From contig NZ_WHJG01000014.1 in the NCBI RefSeq assembly GCF_011682175.1, positions 62,001 to 126,000 of the forward strand: a DNA stretch of 64,000 nucleotides. The letters are read 5' to 3'. A program made the position numbers and the translations under genes. Positions 55,921-64,000 of the stretch are shown piece after piece. Position 1 is the first letter of the stretch. Each line of letters begins with the position of its first letter. This stretch comes from Massilia frigida (lineage in GTDB: Bacteria > Pseudomonadota > Gammaproteobacteria > Burkholderiales > Burkholderiaceae_D). The notes beneath the pieces were generated by a model. The model saw only the letters and a program-made list of their open reading frames with translations, did no database searches and was not told the origin of the DNA.

Positions 55921-56637
55921 ATGAGTAAATTATCCCTGGACCGCATCCTGCAATCGCAGGGTTTCGGCACACGCAAATATTGCCGCGCCCTCATTGAAGA
56001 CGGCGAAGTCGTCATCAATGGCGCCCCCCACACCGACTACAAGACCGCTATCGACACCGCTGGGCTGGTCATGACGATCTTCGACGACGAATGGGTTTAC
56101 CGCGAACATGTGTATATCGCGCTGCACAAACCGGTCAATGTCGAGTGTTCGCGCAAGCCGAGCCACCACCCCGGCGTATTGACATTGCTCCCGGAGCAAT
56201 TTACCTGGCGCGACGTGCAGCCGGTGGGCCGGCTCGATCACGACACCACCGGCATGTTGCTGATGTCGGACGATGGTCCATTTATCCACACCCAATCGTC
56301 GCCGAAGCGCCACATCCCCAAGATATATCAGGCCACCACCCAGGACCCCGTCACGCCAGAACTGATTGCGGAACTTCTGTCCGGCGTCAAACTGCATGAC
56401 GAGCCGGCGCCGCTGGCGGCGCTCAGCTGCGTCCAGCGCGGCGAGCATCGGCTCGAAATCGTGCTGGAACAAGGCAAGTACCATCAGGTCAAACGCATGC
56501 TGGCCGCCGCCGGCAACCATTGCAGCGCGCTGCACCGCTCCGCCATCGGCCAGCTGGCCCTGGAATCGCTCGGCCTGGCCGAAGGCGAGTGGTGCTATCT
56601 GGACCAGGCGCGGCTGGACTTGCTGGTGCCGGGCTGA
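55921..56637 (+). CDS. rsuA: RsuA-family 16S rRNA pseudouridine synthase
   Basis: A 238-residue enzyme starting at ATG 55921. An N-terminal S4-like domain (LDRILQSQGFGTRKYCRALI, GEVVING) precedes the RsuA/TruA catalytic core: HKPVNVECSRKPSHHP, PVGRLDHDTTGMLLMSDDG (catalytic Asp) and LEQGKYHQVKRMLAAAGNH. In E. coli RsuA isomerises U516 in 16S rRNA. It is 21 nt before the FAH-family gene on the same strand. Confidence 0.88.
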   Translation: MSKLSLDRILQSQGFGTRKYCRALIEDGEVVINGAPHTDYKTAIDTAGLVMTIFDDEWVYREHVYIALHKPVNVECSRKPSHHPGVLTLLPEQFTWRDVQPVGRLDHDTTGMLLMSDDGPFIHTQSSPKRHIPKIYQATTQDPVTPELIAELLSGVKLHDEPAPLAALSCVQRGEHRLEIVLEQGKYHQVKRMLAAAGNHCSALHRSAIGQLALESLGLAEGEWCYLDQARLDLLVPG

Positions 56638-56658
56638 TCCCGTGCGCCGAATCAGATC

Positions 56659-57657
56659 ATGAAATTAGCCACACTCAAGGACGGTAGCCGCGACGGCCAG
56701 CTGGCGGTGGTCTCGCGCGACCTGAAAACCATGCATGTGGCCGACGGCATCGCGCCGACCCTGCAGGCGGCGCTGGACGACTGGGCCTTCATCTCGCCCC
56801 AGCTGGGCGACTTGTACCAGATGCTCAACAGCGGACGGACTTCGCGCAGTGCCGATTTCGATCCCGCCAACTGCATGGCGCCCTTGCCGCGCGCTTTTCA
56901 GTGGGCTGACGGCTCGGCGTATGTCAATCACGTCGAACTGGTGCGCAAGGCGCGCAACGCCGACATGCCGGCTTCGTTCTGGGAAGATCCCCTGATGTAC
57001 CAGGGCGGCAGCGATGATTTTCTCGGGCCGATGGACGAGATCGTGCTGGCGCACGAGGAGTGGGGCATCGATTTCGAGGCCGAGGTGGCCGTGATCACGG
57101 GCGACGTGCCGATGGGCAGCACACCGGACCAGGCCTTTCAACAGATCCGCCTGCTCATGCTGGTGAATGACGTTTCGCTGCGCAACCTGATTCCGCCCGA
57201 GCTGGCCAAGGGCTTTGGCTTCCTGCAGTCCAAGCCGGCCTCGTCGTTTTCGCCGGTGGCAGTCACGCCGGATGAGCTGGGCGAGCACTGGCAGGATGCC
57301 AAGGTGCACCTGCCGCTGCGCTCGACCTGGAACGGCAAGCTGGTCGGCCAGCCGCATGCCGGTGTGGATATGGTATTCAACTTCGCGCAACTGCTCGCAC
57401 ATTTGTGCAAAACGCGCAATGCGCGTGCCGGGACGATACTCGGTTCCGGCACGGTGTCGAACAAGGATGCCAAGCGCGGCTACTCCTGCATTGCCGAAAA
57501 GCGCGCGCTGGAGATGATCGCCGATGGCGTCGCAAGCACGCCGTTCATGCTGTTTGGCGACACGATCCGGATCGAGATGCTCGATGGCGCAGGCAAGTCC
57601 GTGTTCGGGGCGATCGAGCAAACGCTCAAGCAGGCCGAGGCGAAAAAGAGCCGCTAG
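56659..57657 (+). CDS. Fumarylacetoacetate hydrolase family protein
   Basis: A 332-residue FAH-family hydrolase. The N-terminal FAA_hydro_N-like part is followed by the core fold: metal ligands in IDFEAEVAVITGDVP, VNDVSLRNLI, KPASSFSPVAVTPDEL and the end motif GSGTVSNKD and CIAEKRA. Family members split C-C bonds in aromatic catabolites or act on acylpyruvates. The partner pathway is not in the window, so the substrate is undefined. It is convergent with a DUF6328 gene at 12 nt. Confidence 0.88.
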   Translation: MKLATLKDGSRDGQLAVVSRDLKTMHVADGIAPTLQAALDDWAFISPQLGDLYQMLNSGRTSRSADFDPANCMAPLPRAFQWADGSAYVNHVELVRKARNADMPASFWEDPLMYQGGSDDFLGPMDEIVLAHEEWGIDFEAEVAVITGDVPMGSTPDQAFQQIRLLMLVNDVSLRNLIPPELAKGFGFLQSKPASSFSPVAVTPDELGEHWQDAKVHLPLRSTWNGKLVGQPHAGVDMVFNFAQLLAHLCKTRNARAGTILGSGTVSNKDAKRGYSCIAEKRALEMIADGVASTPFMLFGDTIRIEMLDGAGKSVFGAIEQTLKQAEAKKSR

Positions 57658-57669
57658 CGGGGGCGCTCG

Positions 57670-58158
57670 CTAATATCCGTGCATCCGCTTCAAATAGGCT
57701 GGCAACAGCCACCATAAGCACAGGATGAAGGTGGCGATCGTCGCCGCCACGGCCAGTCCGACCAGCGTACCGAAGACTTCCGACATCACCAGGTTGGTCG
57801 CCAGGATCAGCGCCACCGCCAGGGTGAACGCGCCGGCCACGATCTGGCGCGTCGCGACGCGCTTGAAGCGTGCGCGGTCGTTGAGCGGGCGCATCAGCCG
57901 ATGCTGGATCGCTGGTGCACTCAGCAACACCAGGCTGGTCAGCGCCAGCACGAAGGTGGCCAGGAAAACCAGCTTTTCCGTGTGCACGATCTGGCGGAAG
58001 CCGCCATTGAACGGCAGGATGATCAGGAAGGCCGTCAGCATCTGCGCTCCCGGCAGCAGGATGCGCTGCTCGCTGAGCATGTCGGAAAAGTCCCCATCCT
58101 CCTTGAGGTCGGCCGCGACCAGCGGCTCTTGGGGATCGGGCGGTACCAGCGAATTCAT
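57670..58158 (-). CDS. DUF6328 membrane protein
   Basis: A 162-residue protein with four hydrophobic helices in the pattern of DUF6328: a charged N-terminus, then SEQRILLPGAQMLTAFLIIL, FLATFVLALTSLVLLSAP, AIQHRLMRP with the conserved HR, and two C-terminal helices. Function is unknown; this family is often annotated as a small integral membrane protein. It is monocistronic and convergent with the FAH gene. Confidence 0.7.
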   Translation of the reverse strand: MNSLVPPDPQEPLVAADLKEDGDFSDMLSEQRILLPGAQMLTAFLIILPFNGGFRQIVHTEKLVFLATFVLALTSLVLLSAPAIQHRLMRPLNDRARFKRVATRQIVAGAFTLAVALILATNLVMSEVFGTLVGLAVAATIATFILCLWWLLPAYLKRMHGY

Positions 58159-58318
58159 GGCAATCGTGTAGAAGTTGATAATTTTTGATTATACGAGAGC
58201 CCGCCCCGGAGCCCCGTTCGCCTGCCACCACCCGAATTGACCCCTGTTTCCCGCCTTGCTCCATGGATAGCGCCAGGGCGATGTCGCGAATAATGGCATC
58301 TGTTAACGGGAGCCTGGC

Positions 58319-59497
58319 ATGTCAGACGAAAGCGACGCAGAAAAGACCGAAGCCGCGTCAGCCAAGCGATTGGAGCAGGCGCGCGAAGAAGGCGACGTGC
58401 CCCGATCGCGCGAAGTGGCGACGTTTACGGTCTTGATGACGGCCGGCTGCACCCTGTGGTTCTTCGGCACCGGCATCGTGCGCCAGCTGAACGCGACCAT
58501 GGTGTCCGGCCTGGCCATGAGCCGCGAGCAAATCTTCGACCCGAACGCCATGATCCTGCGCGTGGCCAGCGATATCGCCCAGGTCATGCTGGCTTGCCTG
58601 CCGCTGGCGGCGGCGGTCATGGTGGTGGCGCTGGCGTCGCCCCTGCTGATCGGCGGCTGGCTGTTCAGCAGCAAGTCGTTCATGCCTAATTTCAACAAGT
58701 TGAACCCGATCCGCGGGCTGAGCAATATGGTCTCGACCAACGCGCTGGTCGAGCTGCTCAAGGCCCTCGCCAAGACCATCGTGGTCGGCAGCGTGGCCTG
58801 GATGGTGGTGATGAGCCAGAAAGACGCCGTGATCGGCCTGGCTGTCGAGCCGCTGAAAAGCGGCAGCGCGCATATGGTCGACCTGATCGGCTCGGCGTTC
58901 CTGTTTATCGTCGGCGGCTTGGGGCTAGTGGCCGCGATTGACGGTCCGTACCAGATCTGGCATTACGCGAACAAGCTCAAGATGACGCGCCAGGAAATGA
59001 TCCAGGAGTCGAAAGAGTCGGACGGCAATCCCCAGATCAAGGGCAAGATCCGCCAGATGCAGCGCGAGATGTCGCAGCGCCGCATGATGGCCGACGTGCC
59101 GACCGCCGATGTGGTGGTCACCAACCCGACCCACTATGCGGTGGCGCTGAAGTACGCCGATGGCCAGCGCGGCGCGCCGCGCGTGGTGGCCAAGGGTAGC
59201 GATGAAGTGGCGGCGCGCATCCGCGAACTGGCCAAGGAACACAATGTGGCCATGCTGGAAGCGCCGGCCCTGGCCCGGGCGCTGCACAAGCACACCGAGA
59301 TCGGCGACGAGATTCCGGAAGCGCTGTACTCGGCGGTGGCCGAAGTGCTGGCGTACGTGTTCCAGCTGCGCGCCTACAAGAAGGATGGCGGGACTTACCC
59401 CGACCGGCCGACCAGGCTGCGCGTACCACCCGAGCTCGACCCGCATGACCCGGCATCGCACACCAAACCTGAACCGAAGAACGGAGCCACACCATGA
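58319..59497 (+). CDS. flhB: Flagellar export switch protein FlhB
   Basis: A 392-residue inner-membrane component of the flagellar type III export gate. It has an acidic N-terminus (ESDAEKTEAASAKRLEQAREEG), four helices, and a C-terminal cytoplasmic domain with the self-cleaving NPTH motif (VVTNPTHYAVALKY) that switches export from rod/hook to filament proteins. The C-terminal tail after the core is longer than usual and charged. Its stop overlaps the flhA start by 4 nt. Confidence 0.96.
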   Translation: MSDESDAEKTEAASAKRLEQAREEGDVPRSREVATFTVLMTAGCTLWFFGTGIVRQLNATMVSGLAMSREQIFDPNAMILRVASDIAQVMLACLPLAAAVMVVALASPLLIGGWLFSSKSFMPNFNKLNPIRGLSNMVSTNALVELLKALAKTIVVGSVAWMVVMSQKDAVIGLAVEPLKSGSAHMVDLIGSAFLFIVGGLGLVAAIDGPYQIWHYANKLKMTRQEMIQESKESDGNPQIKGKIRQMQREMSQRRMMADVPTADVVVTNPTHYAVALKYADGQRGAPRVVAKGSDEVAARIRELAKEHNVAMLEAPALARALHKHTEIGDEIPEALYSAVAEVLAYVFQLRAYKKDGGTYPDRPTRLRVPPELDPHDPASHTKPEPKNGATP

Positions 59498-61578
59498 ACC
59501 GCCTGAACATGCCCTCCTGGTTAAGTGCAATGAAAGGCGGCGGCAACGCCCTGGCGGCGCCGGCCATCATCATCATGCTGCTCATGATGATGATCCTGCC
59601 GCTGCCGGCCTTCGTGCTGGACGTGTTCTTCAGTTTCAACATCGCCCTGTCGGTCATCGTGCTGCTGACCAGCCTGTACACGGTCAAGCCACTCGACTTC
59701 ATGGCGTTTCCGACCATCCTGCTGGTGTCGACCATGCTGCGCCTGTCGCTCAACGTGGCCTCGACCCGTATCGTGCTCACTGAAGGTCATACCGGTGGCG
59801 CGGCGGCCGGCAAGGTGATCGAAGCATTCGGCCACTTCCTGATTGGCGGCAACTACACGGTCGGTATTGTCGTGTTTATCATTCTGACGATCATTAACTT
59901 TACCGTCGTCACCAAAGGTGCCGGCCGTATCGCTGAAGTGGGCGCGCGTTTTGCCCTGGACGCGATGCCTGGCAAACAGATGGCGATTGACGCCGACCTC
60001 AACGCCGGCCTGATCGCCGAAGACGAAGCGCGCCGCCGCCGTACCGAAGTCGCCCAGGAAGCCGAGTTCTACGGCGCCATGGACGGTGCCTCGAAATATG
60101 TGCGCGGCGATGCCGTGGCCGGCATCATGGTTACCGTGATCAATGTGATCGGCGGCTTGCTGGTCGGTGTTTTGCAGCACGACATGGCCTTCGGCGAAGC
60201 GGCCAAGACCTACACCCTGCTGGCCATCGGTGACGGCCTGGTGGCGCAGATTCCCTCGCTGATCATCTCGACCGCGGCCGGTATCGTGGTGTCGCGCGTG
60301 GCCAGCGAGCATGACATCGGTACGCAGCTGATGAACCAGTTGTTCGCCAAGCCGGAAGTGCTGTACATCACCGCCGCGATCATCGGCGGCATGGGCTTGA
60401 TTCCAGGCATGCCGAACCTGGTATTCCTGATGCTGGCCGGCGCGCTGGGCGGCAGTGCTTACCTGATCAACAAGAAAGCCAAGGCTCCGCCGCCGGCCGA
60501 AGTCGAAGCGCCGCCACCGGTGGCCGCGCCCGAGCAGGAAGAAGCCAGCTGGCAAGACATCATGCCGGTCGATACGCTGGGCCTGGAAGTGGGCTATCGT
60601 TTGATTCCGCTGGTCGACAAGACCCAGGGCGGCGAGCTGCTCAAGCGCATCAAAGGCATTCGCAAGAAGTTCGCGCAGGAAGTTGGTTTCCTGGCGCCGC
60701 CGGTGCACATCCGCGACAACCTGGAGCTGAAACCGTCGGCCTACCGGATCACGCTCAAGGGGGTGGAAGTGGGGAGTGGCGAATCGATGAACGGGCAATT
60801 TCTGGCGATCAATCCGGGCATGGCCAGCGGCACCCTGGCGGGCCTGGTGACGACCGATCCTGCGTTTGGTTTGCCGGCGGTGTGGATCGATGCCGGGCTG
60901 CGCGATGAGGCGCAAAGCATGGGCTATACCGTGGTCGATGCCGGTACTGTCGTGGCAACGCACCTGAATCATTTGATCACGACGCATGCGTCGGAATTGC
61001 TGGGCCGGGCCGAAGTGCAGGCACTGCTCGATCATCTGGCCAAGGAAGCGCCGAAACTGGTGGAAGACCTGGTGCCGAAGCTGGTATCGCTGTCGACCTT
61101 GCAGAAAGTGTTGCAGAATTTGCTGGTCGAAGGCGTGCACATCCGTGACATGCGGACCGTGATCGAAACCCTGGCCGAATATGCCCCGCAGACCCAGGAT
61201 CCGGCCGACCTGACCGCCGTGGTGAGGGTCGCGCTGGGGCGGGCGATTGTGCAGCAGTTGTTCCCGGGGACCAATGAGTTGTCGGTGATGACCTTGGATA
61301 ACCGGCTTGAGCGGCTGTTGATGCAGGCGCTGGGGACGAATGGCGATGGCGCCGGGATCGAGCCGGGCCTGGCCGATACGATTGCGCAGCAGGCCGGCGC
61401 GGCTGCGGCGCAGCAGGAACAGATGGGCTTGACGCCGGTGCTGCTGGTGCCGGGTCCGCTGCGGGCGATGCTGTCGCGTTTCCTGCGCCGGGCCTTGCCG
61501 CAGTTAAAGGTGCTGTCGCACAATGAGATTCCGGAGACCAAGACGATTCATGTGACCAGTTTGGTGGGGGGGCAGTAA
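59494..61578 (+). CDS. flhA: Flagellar export gate protein FlhA
   Basis: A 694-residue core of the flagellar type III export gate. The N-terminal half has about eight membrane helices, with PLDFMAFPTILLVSTMLRLSLN and the FHIPEP-type cytoplasmic loop (AEVGARFALDAMPGKQMAIDADLNAG). The C-terminal cytoplasmic domain (about 350-694) includes DTLGLEVGYRLIPLVDK and HLNHLITTHASELLGR. It is coupled to flhB by overlapping codons and is followed by a hairpin terminator. Confidence 0.97.
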   Translation: MNRLNMPSWLSAMKGGGNALAAPAIIIMLLMMMILPLPAFVLDVFFSFNIALSVIVLLTSLYTVKPLDFMAFPTILLVSTMLRLSLNVASTRIVLTEGHTGGAAAGKVIEAFGHFLIGGNYTVGIVVFIILTIINFTVVTKGAGRIAEVGARFALDAMPGKQMAIDADLNAGLIAEDEARRRRTEVAQEAEFYGAMDGASKYVRGDAVAGIMVTVINVIGGLLVGVLQHDMAFGEAAKTYTLLAIGDGLVAQIPSLIISTAAGIVVSRVASEHDIGTQLMNQLFAKPEVLYITAAIIGGMGLIPGMPNLVFLMLAGALGGSAYLINKKAKAPPPAEVEAPPPVAAPEQEEASWQDIMPVDTLGLEVGYRLIPLVDKTQGGELLKRIKGIRKKFAQEVGFLAPPVHIRDNLELKPSAYRITLKGVEVGSGESMNGQFLAINPGMASGTLAGLVTTDPAFGLPAVWIDAGLRDEAQSMGYTVVDAGTVVATHLNHLITTHASELLGRAEVQALLDHLAKEAPKLVEDLVPKLVSLSTLQKVLQNLLVEGVHIRDMRTVIETLAEYAPQTQDPADLTAVVRVALGRAIVQQLFPGTNELSVMTLDNRLERLLMQALGTNGDGAGIEPGLADTIAQQAGAAAAQQEQMGLTPVLLVPGPLRAMLSRFLRRALPQLKVLSHNEIPETKTIHVTSLVGGQ

Positions 61579-61604
61579 TTAGTCCGTTGTTCGCACCCAT
61601 ACCT

Positions 61605-61678
61605 CCGTCGTTCCGGCCCCCTACACCCGTCGTTCCAGCTAGCCCGTCGTTCCCGCCTGCGCGGGAGAGACGGTTTTT
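61605..61678 (+). repeat. REP-like repeat cluster and flhA terminator
   Basis: Three copies of CCGTCGTTCC (61605-61614, 61627-61636, 61644-61653). The third begins a hairpin, CCGTCgTTCCCGC-CTGC-GCGGGAgaGACGG (61644-61673), followed by TTTTT, which can end flhA transcription. The same core makes up the inverted pair at 39214-39296. Confidence 0.7.
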
Positions 61679-61711
61679 AGGCTGGTGGTTCAAACGTCGG
61701 ATATCACGCAA

Positions 61712-62005
61712 TCAGCCCGTAAAATCCTCATACAGGTCTCGCCACGTCGGATTGCTGGTCGAGATCAGCTTCACCTTCCATGCTCGTTCCCATTTCTTGA
61801 GTTGTTTCTCGCGTTTGATCGCTTCCATGATGTCGCCATGGGTTTCGTACCAGACCAGCCTGTTGATCTTGTGCTGTTTGGTGAAGCCTGCGACCACGCC
61901 GCTGCGGTGTTCCCAGACGCGCTTGACCAGGTCCGACGTTACCCCGATGTACAAGGTGTCGTACGCATCGCTGGCGAGAATATACACAAAGCTGTACCTG
62001 TCCAT
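61712..62005 (-). CDS. GIY-YIG endonuclease-like protein
   Basis: A 97-residue protein starting at ATG 62005; longer upstream frames lack support. It matches the small stand-alone GIY-YIG family (UPF0213/YhbQ type): FVYILASDAYDTLYIGVTSDL (the two strands and active Tyr), KRVWEHRSG (conserved Arg), FTKQHKINRLVWYE and EAIKREKQLKKWERAWK (metal Glu region). It lies on the opposite strand between flhA and flhF, next to REP-like repeats. Its role is uncertain. Confidence 0.82.
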   Translation of the reverse strand: MDRYSFVYILASDAYDTLYIGVTSDLVKRVWEHRSGVVAGFTKQHKINRLVWYETHGDIMEAIKREKQLKKWERAWKVKLISTSNPTWRDLYEDFTG

Positions 62006-62188
62006 CCGCGCATAGTGAACGCTTGAGAACACCGCCCCACCCATCCCGCTCAAACGCGCGCGCCAGCTCCTCCGAAATGAACCCCTTTTACCATCCTTCT
62101 CCCTCGATCATTTCCAAGCTGCATCGTCAATAATGGATCCTGTCAGTGCCTCATGTGAGCGCACCCAGCAGGAACCCAGGAGTTGGCG

Positions 62189-63514
62189 ATGAATGTCAAA
62201 AAATTTACGGCTGCAACATCACGCGACGCTCTGCGTAAAGTACGCGAAGCGCTCGGGCCCGACGCCGTCATCCTGTCCAACCGTCCGGTCGACGGCGTGG
62301 TCGAAATCCTCGCCCTCGCCAGCGACGACGTCGCCTCGATCTCGTCGCCCGCGCACGAAACCGAGATGGCCCAGCCGCGCCCATCCCTGTCGATCCCGCC
62401 CGAATCCTATGCCAACCGCCGCAGCGTACCCGCGCCGGCCCCGGCCTACGCCGCCCCGGAATCGTTCGACATGTCGATGATGGCCTCGCAAATGTCGTCG
62501 ATGATGCAGCAAGCCATGGCCCAGGCCAAGGATAGCGCCAGCGCCGAAATGTCGGGCATGATGAATGAAATTCGCGCCATGCGTGGCTTGATGGAAAGCC
62601 AGCTGGCCGAGATCGCCTGGGGCACGACCCAGCAGCGCGAGCCGCAAAAAGCCGGCGTGCTGCGCGACATGCTGGCCGCCGGTTTCTCGGCCAGCCTGTC
62701 GCGCTACCTGATTGAAAAACTCCCGGCCGGCAAAGATGCCGCCGAGAGCTTGCGCTGGATTAAAACCGTGCTCGCGCGCAACCTGAGCACCATCTCGAAC
62801 GAAGATGAAATCCTGGAAAAGGGTGGCGTGTTCGCCCTGGTCGGCCCCACCGGCGTCGGCAAGACCACCAGCACCGCCAAGCTGGCCGCGCGCTGCGTGA
62901 TGCGCCACGGCCCGGAAAAGCTGGCCCTGATCACCACCGATGCCTATCGTATCGGCGGCCACGAACAGCTGCGCATCTACGGCAAGATCCTGGGCGTGAT
63001 GGTGCACTCGGTCAAGGATGAATCGGACCTGCGCATCGCCCTCAAAGAATTGCGCAACAAGCACACCGTGCTGATCGATACCGTCGGCGTATCCCAGCGC
63101 GACCAGAACGTGGCCGAACAGGTGGCGATGCTGTCCGAGACCGGCGCCGACGTCAAGCGCCTGCTGTGCCTGAACTCGACCTCGACCAACGAAACCTTGA
63201 ACGAAGTGGTGCGCGCCTACCAGGGTAGTGGCCTGGCCGGCTGCATCATGACCAAGCTCGATGAAGCGGCCTCGATCGGCAATGTGCTCGACGTCGTGAT
63301 CCGCCAGAAACTGAACCTGTTCTATGTCTCGAACGGCCAGCGCGTGCCGGAAGACCTGCACCTGGCCGACCGCAACATGCTGGTCGACCGTGCCTTCCGC
63401 CTCAAGCGCGATGCCGCCGCGACCCAGTTTTCGGATGCCGAACTGCCGCTGCTGATGGCCAACGCCAGCACCGCCCGCAACGACCGCAGCCTGCGCGAGG
63501 TGTCCCTTGGCTAA
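62189..63514 (+). CDS. flhF: Flagellar SRP-like GTPase FlhF
   Basis: A 441-residue SRP-type GTPase that sets flagellar number and placement. I start at ATG 62189, with CAGGAG 6 nt upstream. An N-terminal segment (NVKKFTAATSRDALRKVREALG) is typical of FlhF; a Pro/Met-rich linker follows. The NG domain has the P-loop GPTGVGKTTSTAKLA, DAYRIGGHEQLRIY, DTVGVSQRD and TKLDEAASIGNVLDV. It overlaps flhG by 8 nt, so the two partner proteins are made together. Confidence 0.96.
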   Translation: MNVKKFTAATSRDALRKVREALGPDAVILSNRPVDGVVEILALASDDVASISSPAHETEMAQPRPSLSIPPESYANRRSVPAPAPAYAAPESFDMSMMASQMSSMMQQAMAQAKDSASAEMSGMMNEIRAMRGLMESQLAEIAWGTTQQREPQKAGVLRDMLAAGFSASLSRYLIEKLPAGKDAAESLRWIKTVLARNLSTISNEDEILEKGGVFALVGPTGVGKTTSTAKLAARCVMRHGPEKLALITTDAYRIGGHEQLRIYGKILGVMVHSVKDESDLRIALKELRNKHTVLIDTVGVSQRDQNVAEQVAMLSETGADVKRLLCLNSTSTNETLNEVVRAYQGSGLAGCIMTKLDEAASIGNVLDVVIRQKLNLFYVSNGQRVPEDLHLADRNMLVDRAFRLKRDAAATQFSDAELPLLMANASTARNDRSLREVSLG

Positions 63515-64000
63515 TCACTTCGATTTCGACCAGGCCGAAGGCCTGCGCCGGATGCTGGCCGGCCCCAAGCCGCGCATCGTCACCTTTCTGTCGGCCACCC
63601 CGCAAGACGACAAGGGCGCCATGCTGGTCAACCTGGGCGCCTCGCTGGCCCGGGCCGGCAACGACGTGCTCATCGTCGACGCCTGCGACCGCGAATACGG
63701 CGTGGCCCAGCGCCTCGGCGTGGCCGACCGCGCCAGCCTCTTGCAAGTGGCGCGCCAGCAGTGCGCGCTGAACCAGATCATCCACCAGGTGCCGCAAGGC
63801 TTCGGCGTGGTCAGCATGGCGCGTGCGCGCGGCGGCCCGGACGAAGCGCGCCGCCTGGCCAAGACCTTCGACGTGCTGGTCAAGCAGACCGGCATCGTCA
63901 TCGTCGACGGCGAATTCGGCGACGACGACAGTTTCCCGGTGCCGGTCATGGACAGCGCCGAAATCGTGGTCCAGGTGTCCACCAGCGCCGCCTCGATCAC
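63507..64000 (+). CDS. flhG: MinD-like flagellar regulator FlhG/FleN, 5' part, degenerate P-loop
   Basis: The frame runs open to the window end. The start is TTG 63507, overlapping flhF; the first 164 codons are visible. The protein has a MinD-like layout (RIVTFLSATPQDDKGAMLVN, NLGASLARAGNDVLIVDACD), but the Walker A motif that reads GKGGVGKT in active FlhG is TPQDDKGAM here, and the later Asp-containing strand is IVIVDGEF instead of a DTAAG type. The gene position right after flhF, with overlap, supports its identity as FlhG, which inhibits excess flagellum formation. ATP binding may be weak or absent. Confidence 0.8.
   Translation, partial: MANHFDFDQAEGLRRMLAGPKPRIVTFLSATPQDDKGAMLVNLGASLARAGNDVLIVDACDREYGVAQRLGVADRASLLQVARQQCALNQIIHQVPQGFGVVSMARARGGPDEARRLAKTFDVLVKQTGIVIVDGEFGDDDSFPVPVMDSAEIVVQVSTSAASI

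Overview
The window is a high-GC bacterial chromosome segment, most likely from an Oxalobacteraceae betaproteobacterium of the Massilia/Duganella/Janthinobacterium type. This is inferred from gene content: a CqsA/LqsA-type quorum-sensing cluster with separate kinase and regulator genes, PEP-CTERM surface proteins, a tonB-exbB-exbD-exbD-TPR operon, the bpt-aat pair and the order flhB-flhA-flhF-flhG. No phage, insertion sequence, CRISPR array or rRNA was seen. The only tRNA is an initiator tRNA-fMet.

Layout. 1-3141: the 3' part of cysB, then a Fur-box-led pair (CxxC mini-protein plus DUF2325 protein) and a DUF6714-like protein. 3205-7497 (minus): aldo-keto reductase, pyrD, bpt, aat and a NUDIX hydrolase. 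7636-7805: tRNA-fMet with promoter and terminator. 8030-12040 (minus): TipAS-type MerR regulator with its own long-spacer promoter, AlkA-like glycosylase, EamA transporter and XdhC-like protein. 12230-19939 (minus): an adhesin-E-like protein, a lipoprotein that looks like an inactivated M48 peptidase, then dut, coaBC, lspA, ileS and ribF. 20074-24017 (minus): tonB, exbB, two exbD genes and a TPR protein. 24656-29488 (minus): the stress trio prkA, yeaH and spoVR. 30072-33641 (plus): adenine/adenosine deaminase and a large FtsX-type permease.

33653-37376 is the standout region. A divergent locus encodes an alpha-hydroxyketone autoinducer synthase (CqsA/LqsA/JqsA family), a CqsS-like membrane histidine kinase and a stand-alone receiver protein. 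The two arms meet at a dyad-containing promoter region. A truncated haemoglobin and rmuC follow.

39126-41865 is a repeat-rich accessory stretch. It holds a 12-nt repeat array, a REP-like inverted pair, an 18-nt minisatellite of 12 units that overlaps the stop codon of a PEP-CTERM gene, and two PEP-CTERM genes in AT-rich surroundings. 41866-46217 (minus): moeA, mobA and moaA for molybdenum cofactor, overlapping a chromate transporter. 46306-49509: rne with a long leader, divergent from rluC. 50194-53324 (plus): rluC, a HAD phosphatase, a Rieske protein and an S49 peptidase. 53679-58158: an ECF-like sigma factor divergent from an isolated clpP, an orphan 136-aa protein, an RsuA-family enzyme, an FAH-family hydrolase and a DUF6328 membrane protein. 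58319-64000: flagellar flhB, flhA, flhF and flhG (cut by the window end), interrupted on the opposite strand by a small GIY-YIG gene beside another copy of the REP-like repeat. The flhG product has a degenerate P-loop.

Biology. Most of the window is housekeeping: nucleotides, cofactors, lipoprotein and RNA processing, envelope energisation and flagellar export. The signalling locus is the clearest candidate for a social-behaviour switch. The repeats around the PEP-CTERM genes and near flhA are the main structures not explained by genes.
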